Assembly (NCBI RefSeq): GCF_000614185.1
Contig: NZ_BAKM01000044.1
Coordinates: 1 to 32,470, forward strand
Direction: 5' to 3'
DNA length: 32,470 bases
Origin: Phocaeicola sartorii JCM 17136 = DSM 21941
GTDB taxonomy: Bacteria; Bacteroidota; Bacteroidia; Bacteroidales; Bacteroidaceae
The notes beneath the pieces were generated by a model, which was given only the letters and a program-made list of their open reading frames with translations, did no database searches and had not been told where the DNA came from. The position numbers and the translations under genes were made by a program. Position 1 is the stretch's first letter; each line of letters opens with the position of its first letter. Of this stretch, positions 15,338 to 26,021 are shown piece after piece.

Positions 15338-17110
15338 ATGGAATATGCACCTTCAAACAGGAAACGATTGCCATACGGCATGATGAACTTTGCAGACATC
15401 CGTTTCGACAATTATTATTATGTGGACAAAACCGCCTTCATCCCACTGATAGAACAGTCGGACCGGTTTTTCTTCTTCATCCGTCCCCGGCGATTTGGCA
15501 AAAGTCTGACCTTGAGTATGCTGCAACATTATTATGATGTACGTACCCGCGATAAGTTTGACGCCCTGTTCGGAGACCTCTACATAGGAAAGCACCCCAC
15601 GCCGGACCGCAACAGCTATCTGGTGCTGAAACTCAATTTTTCCGGTATCAGCGGGGAATTGCACAACTACCGTCAAGGACTGGATGCACACTGCCAGACC
15701 ATGTTCGACTATTTCTGCGATATCTATGCCGACTATCTCCCACAAGGTATCAAAGAGAAGCTGGATGAAAAATCAGGAGCGGTAGAACAATTGGAATATC
15801 TGTTTACGGAGTGCAACAAGACTGAGCAGAAAATTTATCTTTTTATCGATGAGTATGACCACTTTACCAATACCATTCTCTCCGATGCCGAAAGTCTGCA
15901 CCGATACACTGAAGAGACACACAAAGAGGGCTACCTGCGCGCATTCTTCAACAAAGTGAAAGCCGGAACTGATTCCTGCATCAAGCGTTGCTTCATCACC
16001 GGAGTAAGCCCCGTAACCATGGATGATCTCACCAGCGGATTCAATATAGGTACCAATTACTCCCTCTCACCAGAGTTCAACGAAATGACAGGATTCACGG
16101 AAAAGGAAGTGCGTGAGATGCTGACGTATTATTCCACAAACAGTCCGTTCAACCATACCGTCGGCCAACTGATAGATATCATGAAGCCGTGGTATGACAA
16201 CTACTGCTTCGCACCGGAATGCTACGGAGAAACCACCCTGTACAATTCCAACATGGTTCTCTATTTTGTCAAAAACTATATTCTGCGCGGCAAAGCGCCA
16301 CAGAAAATGATAGAAAGCAACATACGCATAGACTACGAAAAACTCCGGATGCTGATTCGCAAGGACAAGGAGTTTGCTCATGATGCCTCCATCATACAAA
16401 CCCTAGTAAGTCAAGGATATATCACCGGAGAACTGAAGGATAGCTTTCCGGCTGCGAATATTGTCGATCCGGACAATTTCGTGAGTCTGCTCTATTATTT
16501 CGGTATGCTTACCATCAGCGGAATGCACGAAGGGAAAAACAAACTCACCATTCCCAATCAGGTAGTGGAAGAGCAACTATACACCTATTTGCTGAATACA
16601 TACAATGAGGCCGACCTTAGTTTCAGCAGTTATGAGAAAGACGAATTAGCCAGTAAACTTGCTTATCGGGGCGACTGGCAGGCCTACTTCGGTTACATAG
16701 CCGACTGTCTGAAACGTTACGCTTCACAACGTGACAAACAGAAAGGAGAGTTTTTCGTACATGGATTCACACTGGCCATGACAGCGCAAAACCGCTTCTA
16801 CCGCCCTATTTCTGAAGCGGATACACAAGAAGGATACGCTGATCTTTTCCTGTGTCCTTTGCTGGAAATCTATCCGGACATGAAGCACAGTTATATCATA
16901 GAGTTGAAATATGCCAAATACAAAGATTCTGAAAGTCGTGTGGAAGAACTGAGGCTGGAAGGGGTCGCTCAGGCAAATCGTTATGCTGATTCCGACCGAG
17001 TGAAAAATGCTGTAGGCACCACACAGCTACACAAAATAGTAGTGGTCTATAAAGGAATGGAAATGAGAGTGTGCGAAGAAATAGCACCTTTGCATGAAAC
17101 GTACAACTAA
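15338..17110 (+). CDS. AAA-ATPase-like protein with C-terminal PD-(D/E)XK nuclease-like domain
   Basis: The 590-aa protein has RPRRFGKSLTLSML at residues ~49-62 (Walker A) and YLFIDEYDHF at ~167 (Walker B). The middle carries EFNEMTGFTEKEVREML and PWYDNYCF blocks, characteristic of the AAA-ATPase_like (PF09820) family. The end has YADLFL and YIIELKYAK, the D...ExK core of PDDEXK_9 (PF08011). Many copies of this family exist in Bacteroides and Clostridia genomes. The function is not established; mobile or defence-related roles have been suggested. It has its own promoter and is 36 nt from the response-regulator gene, without an obvious terminator between. Confidence 0.9.
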   Translation: MEYAPSNRKRLPYGMMNFADIRFDNYYYVDKTAFIPLIEQSDRFFFFIRPRRFGKSLTLSMLQHYYDVRTRDKFDALFGDLYIGKHPTPDRNSYLVLKLNFSGISGELHNYRQGLDAHCQTMFDYFCDIYADYLPQGIKEKLDEKSGAVEQLEYLFTECNKTEQKIYLFIDEYDHFTNTILSDAESLHRYTEETHKEGYLRAFFNKVKAGTDSCIKRCFITGVSPVTMDDLTSGFNIGTNYSLSPEFNEMTGFTEKEVREMLTYYSTNSPFNHTVGQLIDIMKPWYDNYCFAPECYGETTLYNSNMVLYFVKNYILRGKAPQKMIESNIRIDYEKLRMLIRKDKEFAHDASIIQTLVSQGYITGELKDSFPAANIVDPDNFVSLLYYFGMLTISGMHEGKNKLTIPNQVVEEQLYTYLLNTYNEADLSFSSYEKDELASKLAYRGDWQAYFGYIADCLKRYASQRDKQKGEFFVHGFTLAMTAQNRFYRPISEADTQEGYADLFLCPLLEIYPDMKHSYIIELKYAKYKDSESRVEELRLEGVAQANRYADSDRVKNAVGTTQLHKIVVVYKGMEMRVCEEIAPLHETYN

Positions 17111-17146
17111 AGATATCTTAAAAGGAAAAAGAAGCTACAACGATTT

Positions 17147-18487
17147 ATGAGCAAACAAGGAACCATCATTGTGGTAGATGATAACAAAGGAGTGCTGTCG
17201 GCAGTAAAGCTATTGCTGAAAAACCATTTCGAACATATTGTCACACTGCCCTCACCCATCACACTGCCCGCTGCGTTGCGTGAAGAAAACGCACAAGTAG
17301 TGCTGCTGGATATGAATTTCAGCAGCGGACTGAATACCGGGAATGAAGGTCTGTACTGGTTACATGAAATAAAGAAAATACAACCCTCCCTGCCCGTAGT
17401 ACTTTTCACAGCATACGCTGACATAGACCTGGCAGTACGCGGCATCAAGGAAGGGGCGACAGACTTCATCGTCAAGCCCTGGAACAATGCCCGGCTGATA
17501 GAAACCTTGCTGTCTGCCTGCCGCAATTCCTCCAAGAACAAGAAGAGAGCGGAAGTCCCTAAAACCGTATCTTCTATGTATTGGGGAGAAAGCAATGCCA
17601 TGAAGCAACTGCGGACGCTGATAGAGAAAGTGGCGCAAACGGATGCCAATATCCTGATTACAGGAGAGAACGGCACAGGAAAAGAAATGCTGGCGCGGGA
17701 AATACATGCGTTGTCTGCCCGATACCGGCGGGATATGATAACAGTGGACATGGGTGCCATCACCGAATCCCTGTTCGAAAGCGAATTGTTCGGCCATAAA
17801 AAAGGCTCGTTTACCGATGCCCATGCCGACCGTGCAGGTAAGTTCGAAGCCGCCCATGAAGGGACTTTGTTTCTGGACGAAATAGGCAACCTGCCCTATC
17901 ACCTGCAATCCAAACTGCTCACCGCCATCCAGAGCCGAAGCGTGGTACGAGTAGGAAGCAACGAACCGATACCGGTCAACATACGTTTGATTTGCGCCAC
18001 CAATTGTGATTTGGAAGAGATGGTGGCCAAAGGCAAATTCCGCGAGGATTTGCTTTACCGCATCAATACCATCCACATCGAGATTCCCCCTCTGCGGGAA
18101 CGCAAAGAGGATATTATCCCTTTGGCCGAACGCTTTATAGACCGGTTCTGCAAACAATATGACAAAGGAACGATCCTTCTTTCTACCGGTGCGCAAGAAA
18201 AATTACGGACACATCCGTGGTATGGAAACATACGCGAACTGGAACATGCCGTAGAGAAAGCGGTCATTATCAATGAAGATGGTATATTGAGCGAGGAACA
18301 TTTTCATTTTCCCCGAAAAGCAGCGGCTCCTGCGACAGAGACAAGTGTTTCAACTCTGGAAGAGATGGAATTGCAAATGATTCAGAAAGCGATAGAGAAA
18401 TGCAACGGAAACCTCTCGGCAGTAGCGGCACAGTTGGGAATTACCCGGCAGACGCTTTATAACAAGATGAAAAAGTTCGGACTATGA
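17147..18487 (+). CDS. sigma-54-dependent response regulator (NtrC type)
   Basis: The 446-aa protein has the full NtrC order. The receiver domain has Asp11-Asp12, phospho-acceptor Asp55, Thr88 and Lys110. The AAA+ domain has Walker A GENGTGKE, GHKKGSFTDA and Walker B GTLFLDEIGN. A Fis-type helix-turn-helix ends the protein (NLSAVAAQLGITRQTLYNKM). The sigma-54 contact loop reads GSFTDA where the textbook form is GAFTGA. GAFTDA is common in Bacteroidetes, so activity with RpoN is still expected. The partner kinase follows after 57 nt. Targets are unknown, and I see no -24/-12 promoter in the window. Confidence 0.93.
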   Translation: MSKQGTIIVVDDNKGVLSAVKLLLKNHFEHIVTLPSPITLPAALREENAQVVLLDMNFSSGLNTGNEGLYWLHEIKKIQPSLPVVLFTAYADIDLAVRGIKEGATDFIVKPWNNARLIETLLSACRNSSKNKKRAEVPKTVSSMYWGESNAMKQLRTLIEKVAQTDANILITGENGTGKEMLAREIHALSARYRRDMITVDMGAITESLFESELFGHKKGSFTDAHADRAGKFEAAHEGTLFLDEIGNLPYHLQSKLLTAIQSRSVVRVGSNEPIPVNIRLICATNCDLEEMVAKGKFREDLLYRINTIHIEIPPLRERKEDIIPLAERFIDRFCKQYDKGTILLSTGAQEKLRTHPWYGNIRELEHAVEKAVIINEDGILSEEHFHFPRKAAAPATETSVSTLEEMELQMIQKAIEKCNGNLSAVAAQLGITRQTLYNKMKKFGL

Positions 18488-18544
18488 CCTATTTTTAAAT
18501 AGGAACTAAAGAAACATCCAAACGAAACAATAAATAATCAAGCT

Positions 18545-19846
18545 GTGAAACAATTCTTCTTCCGCCTATTTACCGTACTGGTTCTAGCCATTGCCTGCAC
18601 CCTGCTGATTCAGCAACGCAACTGGCTATGGCTATGTATCGTTATACCTTCGTTCCTCGTTTCCATAGGCTGGTTTTACCGCCTGTACACTTTTAATACT
18701 CGAAAAATAGCCTTTCTGCTCGATGCTATCGAAAATGATGACCCCGCCGTTCGTTTTTATGAACATGCCTCCCCCAGTGATTCCACTATGGTCAATGTCA
18801 TGCTGAACCGCATCGCATGTATTTTGTACAATGTAAAGCAGGAAACGGCACAACGCGAGAAATACTATGAACTGATTATGGACTTTGTAGAAACCGGCAT
18901 TGTAGTACTGAACAGCAAAGGCTCCGTCTATCAAAAAAACAAAGAGGCCATGAATCTGTTGGGACTGGATGTTCTGACTCATGTCAAACAACTCTCCCGC
19001 ATCTCGGATGAACTGATGACTGCTTTGGAAAAAGCAGTTCCGGGTGACAAGCTGCAAATTCAGTTCAACACCGAACGGGGAACGGTGCATCTTGCCTTAC
19101 GGGTGTCCGGCATCCGGATCAAAGACGAGGAACTCCGCATTATTGCCTTGAGTGACATCAACCGGGAATTGGATGAGCGGGAAATAGATTCATGGATACG
19201 CCTCACCCGCGTGCTGACACACGAAATTATGAACTCCCTGACCCCTGTGACCTCCCTCAGCGAAACGCTGCTGGCACTTCCCGGCGCAGAGAACGAAGAG
19301 ATGAAGCAAGGATTGGAAACGATCCACACCACAGGTAAAGGATTGATAAACTTCGTCATGTCCTATCGTAAACTGACACGCCTGCCAGCGCCTGAGCCAT
19401 CTCTATTTTATGTTCTTCCCTTCCTGGAACGAATGATAAAACTGGCACAGCACCAGCATCCGTGCCCCAACATCACCTTTTCCATCCTCGAAGCCCGGGA
19501 AGATCTGATAGTCTTTGCCGACGAGAACCTGATAGCCCAAGTCGTCACGAATCTGCTGAAGAATGCGATTCAGGCTATAGGTACTGCTCCTGACGGAAGG
19601 ATTACCATAAAAGCCTATTGTGACCAACAAGAAAGTATCCGTATCGAAATAGCCAACAACGGCCCTGCCATTCCTCCCGATGCAGCCGAACAAATCTTTG
19701 TACCTTTTTTCACCACCAAGGATGAGGGAAGCGGTATCGGCCTAAGCCTGAGCAAGCAAATTATGAGACTGAGCGGAGGCACACTGACCCTGCTACCTTA
19801 CAAGGAAAAGGGACAGGATACTATTTTCGTACTGGTCTTTAATTAA
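18545..19846 (+). CDS. sensor histidine kinase paired with the sigma-54 regulator
   Basis: The 433-aa protein starts at GTG 18545. Two membrane helices lie at residues ~5-50, with almost no periplasmic loop (FFFRLFTVLVLAIACTLLI, WLWLCIVIPSFLVSIGWFY), so the signal is likely sensed in the membrane or cytoplasm. A PAS-like region follows (YELIMDFVETGIVVLN). The H-box is THEIMNSLTPV with His226, the N-box NLLKNAIQAIG and the G-box GSGIGLSLSKQIM, so all catalytic parts are present. This layout resembles NtrY-type kinases. It should phosphorylate Asp55 of the upstream regulator. Confidence 0.92.
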   Translation: MKQFFFRLFTVLVLAIACTLLIQQRNWLWLCIVIPSFLVSIGWFYRLYTFNTRKIAFLLDAIENDDPAVRFYEHASPSDSTMVNVMLNRIACILYNVKQETAQREKYYELIMDFVETGIVVLNSKGSVYQKNKEAMNLLGLDVLTHVKQLSRISDELMTALEKAVPGDKLQIQFNTERGTVHLALRVSGIRIKDEELRIIALSDINRELDEREIDSWIRLTRVLTHEIMNSLTPVTSLSETLLALPGAENEEMKQGLETIHTTGKGLINFVMSYRKLTRLPAPEPSLFYVLPFLERMIKLAQHQHPCPNITFSILEAREDLIVFADENLIAQVVTNLLKNAIQAIGTAPDGRITIKAYCDQQESIRIEIANNGPAIPPDAAEQIFVPFFTTKDEGSGIGLSLSKQIMRLSGGTLTLLPYKEKGQDTIFVLVFN

Positions 19847-19879
19847 TAATGTGCTTGGCAAATTGACAAATTATTTAAA

Positions 19880-22800
19880 ATGAAACATTCTCCTGAATTA
19901 TTAGTTTATAAAGCCTCTGCCGGTTCGGGAAAAACATTCACACTGGCTGTGGAATATATAAAACTGCTGATACAGAACCCACGGGCATACCGTAATATAC
20001 TGGCAGTGACCTTTACCAACAAGGCCACTACCGAAATGAAAGAGCGGATTCTGAGCCAGTTATACGGAATATGGATAAAAGATAAGGATTCTGACCCCTA
20101 TTTACAGAAAATCACAGAAGAGCTGCAAATGCCCCAAGAAGACATAAGGACAGCCGCCGGTACGGCACTGCACTACATGATACATGATTACAGCCGCTTC
20201 CGGGTAGAAACCATTGACTCATTCTTCCAGTCGGTGATGCGTAATTTGGCACGGGAACTGGAATTGGGCGCCAATCTGAATATCGAACTGAACAATATGG
20301 AAGTACTGAGTGATGCCGTGGACTCCATGATAGAAAAGCTGGACCGGAAATCTCCCGTACTCTATTGGCTGTTGGAATATATAGAAGAAAGAATAGCCGA
20401 TGACAAACGATGGAATGTTTCCGGCGAGATAAAGAATTTCGGACGAAACATCTTCGATGAAGGATATATAGAAAAAGGAAACGGACTACGGGAAAAATTA
20501 CGGGACAAAGACTGTATCAAGAACTACCACAAGACGCTGCAAGCCATTTTGGAAGAGGTGCAGGAACAAATGAAAGGATTTGCCGATCAATTCTTCGGAA
20601 TATTGGATACAGACGGGGTGAAAGTAGAAGATCTGAAAAACGGCTCCCGAGGTATAGCCAGCTATTTTAATAAACTGCAATCGGGTAAACTGGATGACAG
20701 CGTCCGCAATGTAACAGTGGAAAAATGTCTGGACTGCCCCGACGAATGGGTGAAAAAAACTTCCCCCATACGCAACGCTATCATAGGCCTGGCAGAAAAA
20801 GAACTGATTCCCCTGCTGAATGAATCGGAAAAATACAGAAGCCGGAACAATATGCTGGCCAATTCCTGCCAACTCTCCCTACGCCACGTAAACAATATCC
20901 GTCTGCTGGCCAATATAGACGAGGAGGTACGCGAATTGAACCATGAGAACAACCGTTTCCTGCTGTCGGATACCAACGCGTTGCTTCATAACCTGGTAAA
21001 AGAAGGAGATTCCTCTTTTGTATTCGAAAAAATAGGAACGACCATACGCAACGTAATGATTGATGAATTTCAGGACACTTCGCGTATGCAATGGGACAAT
21101 TTCCGTCTGTTGCTGCTCGAAGGACTGTCCCAAGGAGCCGACAGCCTGATTGTAGGAGACGTGAAACAATCCATCTACCGCTGGCGAAACGGTGACTGGG
21201 GCATACTGAACGGACTGAAAACAAACATCGAAGCCTTTCCCGTCAAAGTAAAGACACTGACCACCAACCGCCGGAGTGCCGCAAACATCATTCACTTCAA
21301 CAACGAAGTGTTTACAGCCGCCTGCGAGGTGTTGAACAACATTTACAAGGAAGAACAAAAAAAGGAATGCAAGGAACTGAAGGAAGCCTACAGCGACGTG
21401 TGTCAGGAGACATACAAAGATCCCGGAAAAGGGTATGTCAAAGTGGAATTTCTGTCGGATACGGAAGACATGACCTATATGGAAAACACCCTGCACCACT
21501 TGGGAGAAGAAGTGGAGCGGCTTGTGGCGCAGGGTGTACAACTGAAAGATATGGCCATCCTGGTACGCAAGAACAGAAGCATTCCTTTAATAGCCGATTA
21601 CTTCGACAAGAACACGTCTTACAAAATCGTATCCGATGAGGCATTCCGACTGGATGCCTCACTGGCGGTATGTATGATAATGGATGGTCTGCGCTGCTTG
21701 TCACAACCCGGAAACCGGATTGCCAAGGCGCAACTGGCTGCTGCTTATCAGAATGAAGTATTACATAAAGGAATAGACCTCAACACTCTATTGCTGAACG
21801 AAATAGATGATTATCTGCCATCCGCTTTTACAGAAGAACTGGAGCAGCTTCGCCTCATGCCACTGTATGAACTGATGGAAAAACTTTTCAATCTGTTTCA
21901 GATGTCCTGCATCGAACAACAGGATGCCTATCTGTGCGCCTTCTTTGATGCGGTGACGGAATATTTGCAAAGCAATTCTTCCGAATTATCCGCTTTTATC
22001 ACCTACTGGGAAGAAAAACTAGGCAGCAAGACCATCCCTTCCGGCGAAGTGGAAGGAATTCGCATTCTCTCCATCCACAAGTCCAAAGGATTGGAATATC
22101 ATACCGTACTGCTACCCTTCTGCGACTGGAAAATGGAGAATGAGACTTACAACCATCTGGTATGGTGTGCTCCCCGGCAAGCTCCGTTTAGCGATCTTGA
22201 CATTGTTCCCATCAACTATTCCACAGCCATGCAGCAATCCATTTATCGGGAAGAGTTCCTGAACGAACGCCTGCAATTATGGGTGGATAATCTGAACCTG
22301 CTTTATGTAGCATTTACCCGTGCCAAAAAGAACTTGATTATATATGGAAAGGCGGAACAGAAAGGAACGGTATCCGAATTGTTAGGCAATGCCTTATCCG
22401 ACATGACCGGAAAGAGCTATGCCACCGGAGAAGAAATATACGAACTGGGAACACTCTATCTCTCCTCTCACGAAGAGGAAAAACAAGTGTCCGGCAACAA
22501 GCTGCTGACTGTAGCCCGACGTTTGCCTATTCATCTGGAAACGCTGGAAACCAACATCGAATTCAAGCAGTCCAACCGTTCTGCCGAATTTATCCGGGGA
22601 GAAGAGGAAACGGAAGACAAATACATCCGGCAAGGACAGCTGTTGCATAATCTGTTCTCCGTAATCCGTACCACGGACGATGTGCCTCCCGCCATAGAAC
22701 GCCTGCGTTTCGAAGGAATCATAGAGTCGGCACAACAGGAAGAACAGATACGAAAACTCACCGAATGGGCTTTGAGGCATCCGCTGGTCAAAGAATGGTA

Positions 22801-23056
22801 TTCGGGCAGCTGGGAACTATACAATGAGTGTGCCATTATTTATCGGGAAAAAGGAGTGTTGCAAACCCGCCGTCCGGACCGCGTGATGATAAAAGACGGG
22901 GAGGTGATTGTGGTGGACTTTAAATTCGGAAAAAAACGGAAGGCTTACAACAAGCAGGTGAAAGAATATATGGATTTATTATCGAATATGGGATATGAGC
23001 ATATCCGTGGCTATTTATGGTATGTATTTAACAACGAACTGGAGGAAATAGAATAA
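19880..23056 (+). CDS. addA: AddA-like UvrD/Rep helicase-nuclease (double-strand break repair)
   Basis: The 1058-aa protein has Walker A ASAGSGKT (residues 12-19), motif Ia VTFTNKATTEMKERIL, Walker B IDEFQDTSRMQWD, motif III VGDVKQSIYRWR, motif V SIHKSKGLEYHTV and motif VI LYVAFTRAKKNL: a complete SF1A helicase. The end carries a RecB-type nuclease core (RPDRVMIKDGEVIVVDFKFGKK). The size and the neighbouring AddB-like gene fit an AddAB complex, which resects double-strand breaks for RecA loading. Its stop overlaps the next ATG (TAATG). The Bacteroidetes form is divergent, so the name is by architecture and context. Confidence 0.88.
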   Translation: MKHSPELLVYKASAGSGKTFTLAVEYIKLLIQNPRAYRNILAVTFTNKATTEMKERILSQLYGIWIKDKDSDPYLQKITEELQMPQEDIRTAAGTALHYMIHDYSRFRVETIDSFFQSVMRNLARELELGANLNIELNNMEVLSDAVDSMIEKLDRKSPVLYWLLEYIEERIADDKRWNVSGEIKNFGRNIFDEGYIEKGNGLREKLRDKDCIKNYHKTLQAILEEVQEQMKGFADQFFGILDTDGVKVEDLKNGSRGIASYFNKLQSGKLDDSVRNVTVEKCLDCPDEWVKKTSPIRNAIIGLAEKELIPLLNESEKYRSRNNMLANSCQLSLRHVNNIRLLANIDEEVRELNHENNRFLLSDTNALLHNLVKEGDSSFVFEKIGTTIRNVMIDEFQDTSRMQWDNFRLLLLEGLSQGADSLIVGDVKQSIYRWRNGDWGILNGLKTNIEAFPVKVKTLTTNRRSAANIIHFNNEVFTAACEVLNNIYKEEQKKECKELKEAYSDVCQETYKDPGKGYVKVEFLSDTEDMTYMENTLHHLGEEVERLVAQGVQLKDMAILVRKNRSIPLIADYFDKNTSYKIVSDEAFRLDASLAVCMIMDGLRCLSQPGNRIAKAQLAAAYQNEVLHKGIDLNTLLLNEIDDYLPSAFTEELEQLRLMPLYELMEKLFNLFQMSCIEQQDAYLCAFFDAVTEYLQSNSSELSAFITYWEEKLGSKTIPSGEVEGIRILSIHKSKGLEYHTVLLPFCDWKMENETYNHLVWCAPRQAPFSDLDIVPINYSTAMQQSIYREEFLNERLQLWVDNLNLLYVAFTRAKKNLIIYGKAEQKGTVSELLGNALSDMTGKSYATGEEIYELGTLYLSSHEEEKQVSGNKLLTVARRLPIHLETLETNIEFKQSNRSAEFIRGEEETEDKYIRQGQLLHNLFSVIRTTDDVPPAIERLRFEGIIESAQQEEQIRKLTEWALRHPLVKEWYSGSWELYNECAIIYREKGVLQTRRPDRVMIKDGEVIVVDFKFGKKRKAYNKQVKEYMDLLSNMGYEHIRGYLWYVFNNELEEIE

Positions 23057-25933
23057 TGGAAAGCTTTTTGAAACTGGTAGCAGCCGATTTATATAAACAT
23101 ACGGAAGGAAACCTGGCACATACAGCCGTGGTTTTTCCCAACAAACGTGCCGGACTTTTCTTTAATGAGTATCTCGCCCAAGAGTCGGACTCACCTATTT
23201 GGTCGCCCGCATACGTCAGCATCAGCGAATTGTTCCGTAGTCTTTCTCCATGGGAAGTGGGTGATCCGGTAAAACTGGTATGCGAACTTTATAAGATATT
23301 CCGACGGGAAACTCAAAGTACGGAAACACTGGATGATTTCTATTTTTGGGGAGAAATGCTGATCAGTGATTTTGACGATGCCGACAAAAACAAAGTGGAT
23401 ACCGACAAACTGTTTTCCAACTTGCAGGATCTGCGCAACATCATGGACGACTACACCTTCATTGACGATGAGCAGGAAGAAGCTATCCGGCAGTTCTTCC
23501 AGAACTTCTCCATCGAACGGAGAACAGCGCTGAAAGAACGGTTTATCTCCTTATGGGACGTATTGGGAAACATCTACAAAGGGTTCCGTGAATCCTTAGC
23601 CTCTCAAAACATTGCCTACGAAGGAATGATGTACCGCCACGTGATAGAGCATCTGGATGTGGACAAACTTCCCTACGAGAAATATGTTTTTGTAGGATTT
23701 AATGTGCTGAACAAAGTGGAACATACGCTGTTCACCCAATTGAGAGATGCCGGAAAAGCTGTCTTTTATTGGGACTACGACGAATTTTACAGGAGGGAAA
23801 ACAGACAAGCCGTCACCCATGAAGCCGGAGAATTTATCCGCCGGAACTTACGCGACTTTCCTTCTCCCCTGCCCGATGAACTGTTCAACAATCTCTCGAA
23901 GCCTAAAGAAGTACACTATATCGCATCTTCCACTGAAAATGCACAAGCCCGCTACCTGCCTCAATGGATACGGAACAATCTGACCACACCGGAAAAGGAG
24001 ACCGCAGTCGTATTGTGTAACGAAGCATTGCTTCAACCGGTCCTCCATTCGTTGCCGGCAGAAGTGAAACATGTCAATATCACCATGGGATTTCCGTTAT
24101 CGCAAACTCCTGTATATAGTTTCCTCATCGCCTTACTGGAATTGCATACCCACGGATTTAATTTCAAAAGCGGCCGTTACACGTTTCAATCGGTTGTTAC
24201 GCTGTTAAAACATCCCTATACCCGCCAACTCACCGGCCAGGCCGAATTGTTGGAAAAAGAACTGACCCGGGACAACCGTTTCTATCCGTTACCCGGCGAA
24301 TTGGGCAAAGACGAATTCCTGACCCGGCTTTTCACTCCGCTTTCCGGAAACCTGAATCTGTGCATACGTCTGTCCGAGACTTTGCAGCAAGTGGCAGGTA
24401 TCTACCAGACAAACACTTCCGGTACCGGGGACACAGATGCATTCAACCAACTTTACCGGGAGTCGCTTTTTAAAGCCTATACCACCATCAACCGTTTCCG
24501 CACACTGATAGAAGAAGATGAATTAACCGTACAGCCCGAAACCTTCCGGCGATTGCTGGTCAAGGTCTTGTCAGCGACTAATATTCCATTCCATGGCGAA
24601 CCGGCCATTGGTATGCAGGTCATGGGGGTATTGGAAACACGTAACCTGGATTTCCGCCACTTGGTATTACTGTCGGTCAATGAAGGGCAGCTTCCCAAAT
24701 CGGGAGGAGACTCTTCCTTTATTCCTTACAACCTGCGCAAAGCTTTCGGAATGACCACCATAGAGCATAAGATTGCCGTATATGCATACTATTTCTACCG
24801 TCTGCTGCAACGGGCAGAAGGATTACCTTGATGTACAATACCAGTTCGGACGGACTGAACCGCGGCGAATGGAGCGTTTCATGCTGCAATTCCTTATTGA
24901 ATGGCCTCACCCCATCACACGTCAGTTTCTGGAGGCCGGACAGTCCCCCCAAGGCACCTCGCCTATCACTGTAGAAAAGACCCCGGATGTCATGCGCCGG
25001 ATGCAAAACCTGTTTGATGTCCGTGCCAATCCCAAAGCAAAATTTTCTCCATCAGCCTTGAACTATTACCTGGATTGTCCTTTAAAATTTTATTATAGGT
25101 ACGTAGCCGGTCTCTCCGCCCCCGATGAGGTGAGTGCGGAAATAGACTCCGCCACATTCGGAAGTTTTTTCCATTACGCCGCCGAGCATATTTATAAAGA
25201 CCTGACCACTCATGGCAAAGTCATTCATAAGGAGGCATTGGAAACGCTGCTGCGCAATGAAGTGAAGCTGCAAGATTATGTGGATGCAGCCTTCAAGGAA
25301 TTATTCTTTCATGTGCCGCAAAACGAGAAACCGGAATATAATGGCGTACAACTTATTAACTCTGCCGTTATTGCAAGATATTTAAAACAACTTTTACAAA
25401 ACGATTTACGTTACGCTCCCTTCACTTTTGTGGCGTCGGAAATAGAAGTGGACGAACCCATCGACATACAGACACCCAGAGGAGTCATCAAATCACGTAT
25501 CGGGGGAATTATCGACCGTATGGACAGCAAGGATGGCACACTCCGCATTGTGGACTACAAGACAGGCGGTGACGCAGACACCCCACCCAACGTGGAGTCT
25601 CTGTTTGTTCCGGACAAAAAACGCTCCAACTATGTATTCCAGACGTTCCTGTATGCCGCCATTCTATGCCGCAAGCAGCCAACGATGAAGATAGCTCCGG
25701 CCCTTCTCTATATTCATCGGGCCGCCACAGAAACTTACTCTCCCGTTATACAAATGGGCGAGCCACGAAAACCCAAAGAAGCCGTGGAAGATTTCAGCAA
25801 CTATGAAAAGGAATACCGTGAACGACTTCAAGGATTATTAGAAGAAATCTTTCATCCGGAAAAATCATTCACCCAAACAGAAACCATAGAAAAATGTGCC
25901 TATTGCGACTTCAAGGCCCTATGCAGAAGATAG
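23056..25933 (+). pseudogene. addB: AddB-like PD-(D/E)XK nuclease subunit, broken by two single-base losses
   Basis: The first frame (591 codons) and the second (from ~24869 to 25933) together form a ~960-aa AddB-like protein. Near 24818-24821 (GAAGG) one base is missing. The 16 residues ITLMYNTSSDGLNRGE then read in a third frame until 24868-24869, where another base is missing before MERFMLQF. Adding an A at each AA restores one frame. The C-terminal domain has YYLDCPLKFYYRY, RIVDYKTGG and CAYCDFKALC: the nuclease core with four cysteines for the iron-sulfur staple. The N-terminus has PNKRAGLFFNEYL. The protein works with AddA. Whether it is truly broken depends on the reads. Confidence 0.85.
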
Positions 25934-25941
25934 CTGTAGCG

Positions 25942-26005
25942 GTTAGTGATTAGTGGTTAATACCTGCGGCATGACAGCGCAGCCCACTAACCACTGATCA
26001 CTAAC
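25942..26005. repeat. inverted repeat between convergent addB and ispE
   Basis: GTTAGTGATTAGTGGTTA (25942-25959) and TAACCACTGATCACTAAC (25988-26005) are inverted copies matching at 17 of 18 positions. They can fold in either transcript, but no U-run follows. TAGTGATTAGTGGTTA-like palindromes are a familiar scattered intergenic repeat in bacterial genomes. It may act as a bidirectional transcript-end stabiliser. Confidence 0.8.
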
Positions 26006-26021
26006 TACTATTCCCTATTTC

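Noticed and set aside
15123..15338. 71-codon plus-strand frame before the AAA-ATPase-like gene
   Set aside because: A full promoter (TTTG-20 bp-TATCTTTG) for the next gene lies inside it, and its start overlaps the signal-peptide codons of the glutathione peroxidase.
17107..17889. 260-codon minus-strand frame opposite the response regulator
   Set aside because: It is the antisense of a complete, well-conserved NtrC-type gene. Its serine/arginine-rich content is typical of antisense frames.
19847..19879. Sigma-54 promoter ahead of addA (TTGGCAAATTGAC)
   Set aside because: It has the GG but lacks a GC at the right distance for the -12 element.
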